From: Chondrus crispus
Lineage: Eukaryota; Rhodophyta; Florideophyceae; Gigartinales; Gigartinaceae
Direction: 5' to 3'
DNA length: 64,000 bases
Assembly (NCBI RefSeq): GCF_000350225.1
Contig: NW_005179076.1
Coordinates: forward strand, 131,888-195,887
The notes under the pieces were generated by a model. That model searched no databases, had not been told where the DNA came from, and saw only the letters and a list, made by a program, of their open reading frames with translations. Both the position numbers and the translations under genes were made by a program. Position 1 is the stretch's first letter, and every line of letters begins with the position of its first letter. Below are positions 56,632 through 64,000 of the stretch, piece after piece.

Positions 56632-58083
56632 ATGACGACAGCAGAAGCTTCAGAAGGGGCGTCATGCTTGGAGTCCCAAGATGAACAAGCGCAGGGATCT
56701 GACACAAATGCCTCCGAAGAGCGAGCTACCGGGCCCCAGAACCAAACGCAACCTCCTGCAGAAGATATACCATCTACGACACGAGAGCGATTCATGGTCA
56801 ACAGAATTATTTATCTTGGAATGATATCCTTTGTCAGTCCATTCATAAACTTTGCCTTACATTGGGAGGGGGTGAAGAGCATGGGCATCACTTTCGGTCT
56901 GATGTTGTGGCTTATGTTTGGTGTGATGTGGTGTGGAGGGTTTGCGGGTGTGATGGGTCCGATGTTTACCTTTTTTGCTACCGTAGTCCAACAGCTGGAC
57001 GTCATTCCTGCCTTGGGCTCTTCGCTCTGGACCGTCATAAGTACTTTTGTTATGGTTGCTGTTGTGCGAGATCCTTTCCCGGCTTTTCTTCACAATCTTC
57101 CGCTATTCAGTCTAGCGATTGCCAACGCCGCTCTGCTTGGACTTCAAGTTCCCCGTGATTTTTCGAATCGGGCGTCTCATGCCACGTCTCTTGCCGATTC
57201 CCGTGCCATCGGGCAAGTTATGGGTTTTGTTGCATACAGATTTCGAGAAGGCAAACTCGAATGCGTAACTTCTCGTGGATCAGAAATTCGACACTGGTGT
57301 TTCACTTTTCATGCTATGTCCACTCCAGACCAAGCAAAGGAAGTTCATAACGGTATAGTTGAGAATGGATACTCGTTTATTAATGGTCGTAACTTGAATC
57401 TGTTCAGAGATGTGTTCATTGCCTGGAGGCGTCAAGCACAATCGGTTGTTGAACGAGTAAACCGTCGTCGAATCTTCTGTCTCGCCGGCCTCCTATGCGA
57501 ATCGGTGGCTGTTATTGTTGTAATCTCGCTGATTGGGAATATACAGGGTTCAGGTTCAAACATGTTCGGCTCATTTGAAACAGCTTCTAGCACTTCCGGC
57601 ATTCCGTATTTTACATCACCGCTGGAGTTCTCACTTCTACAAGTTGTTTTGTCTGTGATTGTAATATGCTTCAGCGACTACTTGTACATCCTCGTTAATA
57701 TAAGCCGCTCAGTAACTTGCGAGACCGAAGTGCGTGCGATCATGTTGCATTGTGTTTCGTCACGGTGGTTCAATTGGGCCGGTAGCGATTATAGCTACTT
57801 GGAGAACGGCAGAAGGCTTCGCGGACTAAATATTCATTTCGATGAAGCGTCCATCCCGGTGAAAGAACTACCACTACTAGGTTTCTTCGGTGACCAAGAC
57901 GAGAGTGAGCGGTGCAATGCGACGATTCTGACAAATGCTGCAAACTCCAAGCAGATCTTGATACGCCGTGTTGGTGAATCGTTGCTTCGTGCAAGCTTGT
58001 ACAATGGTGAGGCCGACCGACAGACCTTGCTAAATGAGAAACTTGAAAATATAGCAATAGAAGTAAGCGACCGTATCGTGTAA
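56632..58083 (+). CDS. Polytopic membrane protein of unknown family
   Basis: An intact frame of 483 codons from the ATG at 56632 (an in-frame GTG upstream at 56611 is not a likely start). Residues 1-55 are acidic, Ser/Gln-rich and soluble. Hydrophobic helices lie at about 59-78, 84-118 (two), 131-147, 155-171, about 290-312 and about 345-370, so six to seven passes. Between helices 5 and 6 is a soluble loop of ~115 residues with FREGKLECVTSRGSEIRHWC; the tail (about 385-483) is soluble and acidic/basic mixed. No transporter or receptor signature is recognised. Base composition is balanced, unlike the GC-rich transposons around it, and an AATAAA follows at 58140. Probably a host gene. Confidence 0.7.
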   Translation: MTTAEASEGASCLESQDEQAQGSDTNASEERATGPQNQTQPPAEDIPSTTRERFMVNRIIYLGMISFVSPFINFALHWEGVKSMGITFGLMLWLMFGVMWCGGFAGVMGPMFTFFATVVQQLDVIPALGSSLWTVISTFVMVAVVRDPFPAFLHNLPLFSLAIANAALLGLQVPRDFSNRASHATSLADSRAIGQVMGFVAYRFREGKLECVTSRGSEIRHWCFTFHAMSTPDQAKEVHNGIVENGYSFINGRNLNLFRDVFIAWRRQAQSVVERVNRRRIFCLAGLLCESVAVIVVISLIGNIQGSGSNMFGSFETASSTSGIPYFTSPLEFSLLQVVLSVIVICFSDYLYILVNISRSVTCETEVRAIMLHCVSSRWFNWAGSDYSYLENGRRLRGLNIHFDEASIPVKELPLLGFFGDQDESERCNATILTNAANSKQILIRRVGESLLRASLYNGEADRQTLLNEKLENIAIEVSDRIV

Positions 58084-58139
58084 TGACAACTTCTTTGAGT
58101 CATAAGGAACCTTGAGTTTCTTGTGTTTTCGTAAAATTG

Positions 58140-58145
58140 AATAAA
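58140..58145 (+). terminator. Polyadenylation signal AATAAA
   Basis: 56 bases after the stop of the membrane-protein gene. Confidence 0.5.
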
Positions 58146-58199
58146 AACGTCGCACCTCACGCATTGAATCCATCGCATTCAGGATCAGCTATCGTTTAC

Positions 58200-59470
58200 T
58201 AAAATAATATGCTCAACACAAGACTGATACGAATATTACTTCATATCTTGTGAGGTTCCTATCAACACCTTAAACAAATTTATCAACAAAAGTCAGTCCT
58301 GTTGACAGACCAGTTGAGTGTATAAATGGTGTGACAGGAAAGATCGTGCTTTGATTTGAGGTTGTTATTATATAGCTTATCCTTATCCAGCAACGAAAGA
58401 AAAGAACTTGTGCACATCGCGTCAGGCAATCTCACTTGAAAATTTTTACTCGCCACTTGAAGACATCAATCTACTGCGGAGCACGTGCCGAAACAACCGT
58501 TTTCTTTGCGGACACAATCGCAGGCATGCGGCTATCCTTCATACCTCCTCTTCTGATTTGATACCAGAGTCGACACAATGAGGTACCCTTCTGTGAAAAG
58601 GGGGTACTGGTGCTACTGCTGCTTCTGTAAATGTACCAACGAAGAGTGGATTGCAGCGAGCAGTTTATGCATGTGCACATAATTTCAAGACATCTTTTCA
58701 CATATGGGCCTTGGAACAAAACTCTCCTCGCGATGAACTTAACGCCCCCTCCAATATGTCAACCCTCGCCCGTGCAACCGGAAATACAAAACTATCAACT
58801 GCTTACCATAAGATATGGCTCACTCGACACAGTTTCAGATCTTATTTATCGAAAGTAGAGATGCACAAAATCCAACAAAACATGACTTCTTCTGAGAATA
58901 TGAGTACTTCTGGCATCCAGCTTGAGCCCTCAATCCGTAGTTCCTCACTGATTCTCTTACAAGGAATTCGTTATTGATTTGGCAGCAGCGGGAACACGTC
59001 GCAAGAGCAAAAGGCTTAGTTGGATTTGCGTTGCGGAATGTGTAAAAGGAATATGTTTACCGAGAGGAGAAATGAAAATGTTTCTAGCTGAGATGCGTGC
59101 GCGGTTGAACATGTTCGAAAGAAAGATGAACATAGACGAGACGGGGTTGGTGAGGAGAGGAGAGGAAGAACAATAGAAATACATTCCAAATACACCAAAA
59201 AGGCAATAGAAAGAAAGCGGAAAGAGAGCAGAAGGAAGGCAGAAATAAAGCAGAAAGGAAGTAGAAAAAAAGTAACTAAATAAGCTACGACTCTTGCCTC
59301 GGGCCAACTTAGTTGGGCACCGAACCAAGTTGGGCACAGAGTGTCAACTAAATCAGTAACCTGGTGACCATTCCGCCACGAACTCCTTTCTCCCAAACAG
59401 CGGACTCTGCGGGGATAGAGTGGGGATAGCAACGGTATGTAAAGGTATGCATTCGTTCTCTTTATCAACA
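58200..59470. other. Intergenic, no recognised gene
   Basis: A 65-codon plus-strand frame (58979-59176, ICVAECVKGICLPRGEMKMF) and A/G-rich sequence (59160-59280) occur, without recognisable motifs. The minus-strand hydrophobic frames here are shadows of the A-rich tract. Confidence 0.4.
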
Positions 59471-59508
59471 TTGCGTATATAAAGTCTCTCCCCCCCATTC
59501 TCGGAGAT

Positions 59509-60720
59509 GTGCAAACACGCTCCACTCCTTCCCCGTTCGTCGCGCCTAGCCCCTTGAAATTGCCACGTGTCCAGCCAAGGCCTGAAATTTCCGTCCTCAC
59601 CCTCGCTGCCGCACGTGCGGCACTCGCTGCACCTTCGTCAGTCTCGAGTGCCACACTCGCTGAGGCCCGCTCCCTTGTCCGCACCGTTGGTAACCCCATC
59701 CGCCTTGACCCCCGCACCGGTGAGCCTGTTCCTCCGCCCCCCGCAGTCACCGCGTACGGAATCGCCCCGGATGCTCAGTCAGCAGCCTTCCCGTCATTTG
59801 GAGTGGCGCAAGCCACCCTCCGACGAGGAGCCACGCTCGCTGGAGTTGTGCTCCCCCCTCATGTCCTCATACCTGGCGTTGCACATTGGACATACGTGTA
59901 TTTCTTCGCCGCAGCCACACCAACTCTTGCCCGCATCATCGCTCATCTTCAATTGATTTATGAAGACCTCATCATCAATAATGCTCCCATCCCAGCCGCC
60001 GTCTGTGAAATAGATCCCTCCGCTGCTGCAGGAGTCGCCTGCCGCCTCACCCGAGAGGCTGCCCGTCTGCTTAACCGCCGTACTCCTACCGCGGTACCGA
60101 TGCCAGTCCGAGCCGCTCTAGCGATCACCCTCAGGGGCCACGCTCACGCCATCAGGCAACATCTTCCTCGTGCACACTCTGACGTCCCCGCCGTAGTCCT
60201 GCCCACAAATGTGCTGCCCACCACCGCTGCTGCACTTCCCAAACCATCCGCAACCAACAAGATCCCAAATGCAGCCCGTGCCCCCCGGTCCCCCTTAGCC
60301 TCTCTTCCTTCTCCGGAACCCAGGCCAAAGACCGCCTCTTCTTCTACTTCTTCTATTGCTCCCACCGAAGCGCAACGTCCCCGGTCCCCACATCCCCTCA
60401 GATTTCCTCCTGATGCCATCCCGTCTCCATCTTCACCCCTTGCATCCTCTGATTGCCCTACTGTTCGTCCCTCCTCTGCTCAACGTCGTGCCTCCATCGG
60501 CACGTCCCCTGCAACTAGCCTTTCCCCCTCACTCGCCGCCTTCCCAAGCCGCCCACCAGCCTCCCCGACACCAACAGTCCCCCCAGCCTCTCCACCACCC
60601 GCCAACCTCCGCAAGCGTCCGCTTTCTCACTCCGCCAAGCTACCGCCTCCCCACCGGCCTCGCCGCTGCTCCGACTCAGCTCATGCAGGCTCAGGTGCCA
60701 CACCCACCTCGCCACAGTGA
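59509..60720 (+). CDS. Non-LTR element ORF1 protein
   Basis: An open frame of about 400 codons; it has no ATG at its listed start (GTG), and the frame extends slightly upstream. Residues 25-235 form an ordered Ala-rich domain (ISVLTLAAARAALAAP, VGNPIRLDPRTGEPV, YVYFFAAATPTLARIIAHLQ, VACRLTREAARLLNRRTP). Residues 236-403 are Pro/Ser-rich and disordered. The ordered part is conserved in the relic at 44.1 kb, so it is a real protein of this family. No zinc knuckle or RRM is seen. It probably binds element RNA. The stop overlaps ORF2 (60717-60720). Confidence 0.65.
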   Translation: MQTRSTPSPFVAPSPLKLPRVQPRPEISVLTLAAARAALAAPSSVSSATLAEARSLVRTVGNPIRLDPRTGEPVPPPPAVTAYGIAPDAQSAAFPSFGVAQATLRRGATLAGVVLPPHVLIPGVAHWTYVYFFAAATPTLARIIAHLQLIYEDLIINNAPIPAAVCEIDPSAAAGVACRLTREAARLLNRRTPTAVPMPVRAALAITLRGHAHAIRQHLPRAHSDVPAVVLPTNVLPTTAAALPKPSATNKIPNAARAPRSPLASLPSPEPRPKTASSSTSSIAPTEAQRPRSPHPLRFPPDAIPSPSSPLASSDCPTVRPSSAQRRASIGTSPATSLSPSLAAFPSRPPASPTPTVPPASPPPANLRKRPLSHSAKLPPPHRPRRCSDSAHAGSGATPTSPQ

Positions 60721-62258
60721 GTAGCCCAAGCCAACCCCCAACCTTTTCGTGCTCTACTCCACGCCGGTGTCCCCCTCGCCACGACCCCCTGAGCCCCTCT
60801 CCGACCCTTCCATCCGTAGACGAACTGCTCCTATGCCCCATTCGCTCGTCCCAAATATATTCTGCTGTCCCCGCCCCGTGCCTCCACAGTCTGACGCTCC
60901 TCCTCATTAAGCTGGTCCGGGCAGCCGCAGCCACCACTGACCCCCGGGAGACCCACAACGCATTCCTTTATCTCCATCTCCTGCCCACAGTCGTCCTCCG
61001 CCGCTCGTTTCGAGGCGAACGAGGTTGGCGAACAAGAACTGGGCAGCACCATGCCCTCCGGGACCGCATTCGCAGGGCTACATCGGGACGCCAATGGCCC
61101 CAGCTCTGGCAAGAGGCCCTTGCCGCTCGCCAGGCGGAGCTTGATTGGCACGTGCGTCATAACAAGAGGCGCCCCTGCTCTGACCCCTCTCGGCGCCGTA
61201 TCAGTCGCGCAATGAGCTTGGCGTCAGATGCACAGTACGGACGCGCGATGCGCTCTCTCACGGACAAGCCATTAGCAGACCTTCAGCAGAGAACAACGCG
61301 CACCACCCTCGAGACCCTCCACCCCTCCCCGGTGCACCCGACACAAGCGCTCCCACCGACCGCCCTTCCACCACCGCCAGACATTACAGAAACCGAAGTC
61401 CTGCGCGCCGCACGATCCCTTAATCCCAGCTCCGCCGCTGGACCCGACCACCTCTCGCCACGTCTGCTCCAACTTCTCGCTCGCACTACAGTGAGCCCAG
61501 AATCCGGTGTCACAGGGCTCTATGTCCTGACCCGCTTGGTGCGTCGTCTCGCCCGAGGTGATATACCTGACAGCACTGCTCCTCTACTCGCCGCGTCAAC
61601 CCTCATTCCTTTGCAACCAAGACCAGACAAGATCAGACCCATCGCCGTGGGGCAGGCGCTTCGACGTCTAGTCACAAAGGTCCTGCTACCCGCCGCTCTC
61701 GATGACACACGCGACCTTCTGTCCCCGGAACAGCTTGCCAATGGCGTCCCGTCCGGTATGGACGCCATTGTGCATGACTGTCGCATGCTCATGACGAGGC
61801 ACGGTCGCGATCCCCAATATGTCCTCGTCTCGGTTGACGCCACAAATGCGTTTAACACCTTTAGTCGGCAGTCCATGCTCGACCGGATGCCGATTGAAAC
61901 GCCAAGCCTTGCACATTTTCTCAACCTCATCTATGGACGCACTGTACCCGACCTCGTCCTGCCATCATGTCCCCGAACCCTGCTAAAAAGCCGGCAAGGC
62001 ACCCAGCAGGGAGACCCCGCCGGCATGCTCCTGTTCTCTTTGGCCGTACAACCTCTCATCCGCCGCATCAGCAGGGACTGCGACCTCCTCCTCAACAGAT
62101 GGTATGCTGACGACGGAACCCTCATTGGCACGATACAAGAAGTCAAGAAAGCGCTAAAAATAATTCAAATTTTTGGCCCCAGCATTGGTTTCTCCATGAA
62201 CGTCTCCAAATGTCGGGCCTTCTGGCCCACAACTCAGCCCCCCTCCTCGAACTCTTGA
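60717..62258 (+). CDS. Non-LTR element ORF2, reverse transcriptase part
   Basis: A 513-codon frame beginning in the last four bases of ORF1 without ATG, suggesting translation by frameshift or reinitiation. Residues about 215-510 are a reverse transcriptase: LRAARSLNPSSAAGPDHLSP; LIPLQPRPDKIRPIAVGQAL; VLVSVDATNAFNTFSRQSML (catalytic Asp); RTLLKSRQGTQQGDPAGMLL; and NRWYADDGTLIG, with an intact YADD. The frame ends just after SKCRAFW; the protein continues in the next frame after a shift near 62228. This is the enzyme for target-primed copying of element RNA. Confidence 0.82.
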   Translation: MSSPSQPPTFSCSTPRRCPPRHDPLSPSPTLPSVDELLLCPIRSSQIYSAVPAPCLHSLTLLLIKLVRAAAATTDPRETHNAFLYLHLLPTVVLRRSFRGERGWRTRTGQHHALRDRIRRATSGRQWPQLWQEALAARQAELDWHVRHNKRRPCSDPSRRRISRAMSLASDAQYGRAMRSLTDKPLADLQQRTTRTTLETLHPSPVHPTQALPPTALPPPPDITETEVLRAARSLNPSSAAGPDHLSPRLLQLLARTTVSPESGVTGLYVLTRLVRRLARGDIPDSTAPLLAASTLIPLQPRPDKIRPIAVGQALRRLVTKVLLPAALDDTRDLLSPEQLANGVPSGMDAIVHDCRMLMTRHGRDPQYVLVSVDATNAFNTFSRQSMLDRMPIETPSLAHFLNLIYGRTVPDLVLPSCPRTLLKSRQGTQQGDPAGMLLFSLAVQPLIRRISRDCDLLLNRWYADDGTLIGTIQEVKKALKIIQIFGPSIGFSMNVSKCRAFWPTTQPPSSNS

Positions 62259-63781
62259 CCCGCTCTTTTCCCCTGTCCGTCTCGCCAGGGGGAGGTATTG
62301 TAATTTTAGGCGCCCCGCTCGGTACTGATGATTTTATCAGAACCAATCTGGATACCAAAAACAAGTCGGTTTCTGACTCTCTGAAGCTGCTCGACAGTAT
62401 CCCTGATGCACGGATACGCTTCCATTTGCACCGATTGTCTGGCTCCGTGTGCCGCGTTGAACACGTGTATCGGCTCACTCCACCCCGCCTTTCCCTGGCG
62501 TCAGCCCTTCGGTTTGATGAAGATCAACGTGCGGCATACTCTCGATTCAATAATGTTCCGCTCTCCTCGTCTATATGTGTACAAATTGGGCTCCCATTTC
62601 GTCACGGTGGTCATGGGTTCACGCCGTTAGCTCCTTTTGTGCACGCCTCGCACGCCGCTAGCCTCCTCGAAGCTGCCCCGATACGAATAGACGGGCCCTC
62701 AAACCCAAGTGTTTCATTCTATCGTTCGATGGCTCGCAAGCATCTGGTGCATGTGCTTGCGTCACTGAACCCCGAGGTCCGAACTCGAGGCATCCTCTCC
62801 ACTTACTCCGACTTGGGCCCCTTCGAACCAGAAGCTTTATTGAGTCGACCTGAACGAGTACACTTTACCCTATCTCAGGCACTCCACGGAGCTTTCTCGA
62901 GGATGTATTGGGAAAAGAGGGCTTGGGATCAACATCCAAATCCTTCTTATCATAGCGCAACTTCAGTCCGCCGACGCGCTCGATATAACTCCCTTCTCGC
63001 TCCAGGAGGAGCATCGTTTATCTGCGCCCACCCGTCATTGACTACTAGAGTATCAAGCGCGGTCTGGTCCTGTATGCTCCGACGCCACCTGGACACGCCA
63101 GTGTACGACGACTCCCGCTCCCCCCTAACGTGCTCTCACTGCGGCCGTGCAATGGACGCGCGCGGAGACCACGCCGCCAATTGCAAGCATGGGTACGGCG
63201 TCGTACATCGCCACAATATTGTCAGAAACACTCTTGCCCGATTTGCGTTCCGAGCAGCAGGCCTGGCCTGCGACCGTGAGGTCCCGTTCCTCACACCAGG
63301 GACTGCACATCGCCCTGCAGATATCCTTGTGCAACCGGCCCCGCCACCCGCCGGAGCACTTCCCGACCGCCCGACCGCCTATGATGTCACGATTCGAAAC
63401 CCGTATACAGCCGCCAACCTTTCTCTCGCTGCTCGGTCCGTAGCCGGCGCCGCTGATGCCGCGCACACGAGCAAATTGCAGACCCACCAACGCATCATCC
63501 GTGCTGCTATGCATCTCGAGTCTGCTGCGCCGCTTCCCGTGCTTGACTGGCATTTCATGCCACTCGCGTTTGATACGCTCGGCGCGTGGAGCGCGCAAAC
63601 TACAGCTGTCCTTGAAGACGTCGCGCATAAGATTGCTACTCGCACTGGGACTACATATGGCATCGCCAAAACGCGCCTCGCGCAACGCCTCAGCTATGCA
63701 ATTTGGTCCAGTGTCGCCTCGGCGACGCTTGCCCGCATGCCGCTTCATGGGACGGCTCCTCCCTGTACTGCACAAGTGTAA
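62210..63781 (+). CDS. Non-LTR element ORF2, C-terminal zinc site and REL endonuclease
   Basis: Continuation of ORF2 in a shifted frame, open to 63781. After the thumb region, residues about 300-330 carry CSHCGRAMDARGDHAANC, a C-x2-C ... H ... C zinc site, then RHNIVRNTLARFAF. Next come acidic and basic residues of a restriction-like (PD-D/ExK) nuclease: EVPFLTP, HRPADILV and AYDVTIRNP. This order (CCHC, RHN, RPAD, DVT) is typical of C-terminal nucleases of early-branching non-LTR elements such as R2 or CRE types; which clade it belongs to I cannot say. It nicks the target site. One frameshift makes this copy inactive unless recoded. Confidence 0.75.
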   Translation: MSGLLAHNSAPLLELLTRSFPLSVSPGGGIVILGAPLGTDDFIRTNLDTKNKSVSDSLKLLDSIPDARIRFHLHRLSGSVCRVEHVYRLTPPRLSLASALRFDEDQRAAYSRFNNVPLSSSICVQIGLPFRHGGHGFTPLAPFVHASHAASLLEAAPIRIDGPSNPSVSFYRSMARKHLVHVLASLNPEVRTRGILSTYSDLGPFEPEALLSRPERVHFTLSQALHGAFSRMYWEKRAWDQHPNPSYHSATSVRRRARYNSLLAPGGASFICAHPSLTTRVSSAVWSCMLRRHLDTPVYDDSRSPLTCSHCGRAMDARGDHAANCKHGYGVVHRHNIVRNTLARFAFRAAGLACDREVPFLTPGTAHRPADILVQPAPPPAGALPDRPTAYDVTIRNPYTAANLSLAARSVAGAADAAHTSKLQTHQRIIRAAMHLESAAPLPVLDWHFMPLAFDTLGAWSAQTTAVLEDVAHKIATRTGTTYGIAKTRLAQRLSYAIWSSVASATLARMPLHGTAPPCTAQV

Positions 63782-63878
63782 GCCCTTGACGTCCGCCCGC
63801 ATGATTCTGCATCGGCCCACCCTAAAATTTGAATAAAATCACCCCCAGACACTACACACTGTACGACACTACGCCGCG

Positions 63879-64000
63879 ATGCCGAAGAAGACGAACGAGT
63901 TGCGACCTCCGCCGTTGTCGCCGCCCTCCACCGCTGCCCTCGCCGCGCCGCAGTTGTCGGCGCCGGCGCCCCGCGTCCCACCGCCCACCACCGCAGCCCC
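63879..64000 (+). CDS. Start of a Pro/Ala-rich ORF, runs off right edge
   Basis: The ATG at 63879 opens MPKKTNELRPPPLSPPSTAA and continues Pro/Ala-rich to the window end. It could be ORF1 of the next transposon copy or a host gene; only 40 codons are visible. Confidence 0.35.
   Translation, partial: MPKKTNELRPPPLSPPSTAALAAPQLSAPAPRVPPPTTAA

Larger units (their letters stand above)
59476..63840 (+). mobile_element. Non-LTR retrotransposon with C-terminal restriction-like endonuclease
   Basis: TATATAAA (59476-59483), ORF1 (to 60720), an ORF2 overlapping it by four bases, one frameshift in ORF2 near 62228, and AATAAA at 63832. There is no LTR and no apurinic-type endonuclease in front of the reverse transcriptase. 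A related ORF1 relic lies at 44.1 kb. Exact 5' and 3' ends are not defined. Confidence 0.75.

Noticed and set aside
1-64000. tRNA or rRNA genes
   Set aside because: I saw no cloverleaf with the conserved GGTTCRANNCC box or rRNA core sequences on either strand; a covariance-model scan was not possible.

Overview
The window looks like nuclear DNA from a repeat-rich eukaryote with nearly intron-free genes. My best guess is a red alga of the Chondrus type. That guess rests on GC-rich single-exon ORFs, chromodomain Ty3/gypsy elements, and a Ty1/copia element with very short LTRs like the GalEa elements known from red algae; nothing in the window proves the taxon. Most of the 64 kb is mobile DNA in various states of decay. 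It carries only a few plausibly intact host-type genes and several broken fragments of ordinary genes.

Layout. 1-4.2 kb: gene debris, comprising the end of a DNA-methyltransferase-like protein, a possible MutS-like piece, a frameshifted U1-70K-like gene and a trehalose-phosphate-phosphatase remnant. 4.2-10.7 kb: Ty3 element A (minus strand, 3' truncated) with its 5' LTR, inserted into LTR debris of a second family. 10.7-18.4 kb: Ty3 element C (family 2, minus strand) with LTR, integrase-chromodomain and a cassette holding an antisense ORF. 18.4-21.3 kb: poorly coding, with decayed minus-strand coding traces. 21.6-28.2 kb: Ty3 element B (family 1, minus strand), inserted into the integrase gene of element D. 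28.2-34.1 kb: rest of element D (family 2, plus strand) with the same cassette and an intact 753-codon antisense ORF. 34.1-37 kb: unidentified element remnants. 37.2-46.2 kb: a unit bounded by short terminal inverted repeats and TTA. It contains an intact 1176-codon protein joining a DDE-like transposase to a YqaJ-type nuclease, then GC-rich repeats, a non-LTR relic and a 100-base assembly gap. 46.2-51.3 kb: a pogo-like relic, a carotenoid-oxygenase fragment, an intact restriction-nuclease-like plus kinase-like protein, and a 782-bp pogo-type element. 51.3-53.4 kb: a two-helix membrane protein. 53.45-56.08 kb: a young, internally deleted copia element. 56.6-58.1 kb: an intact polytopic membrane protein. 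59.5-63.8 kb: a non-LTR retrotransposon with a C-terminal restriction-like endonuclease. 63.88 kb on: the start of another ORF.

Most notable pattern: both family-2 Ty3 elements carry a 4.5-4.8 kb cassette between pol and the 3' LTR. In both it is flanked by direct repeats of a small hairpin plus the polypurine tract. In both it encodes, on the strand opposite pol, the same unrecognised coiled-coil protein. A retrotransposon with a duplicated polypurine tract around an antisense accessory gene is the best candidate here for an undescribed system.

Limits: several positions were counted by hand and may be off by one or two bases. All family names come from motif recognition, without database searches.
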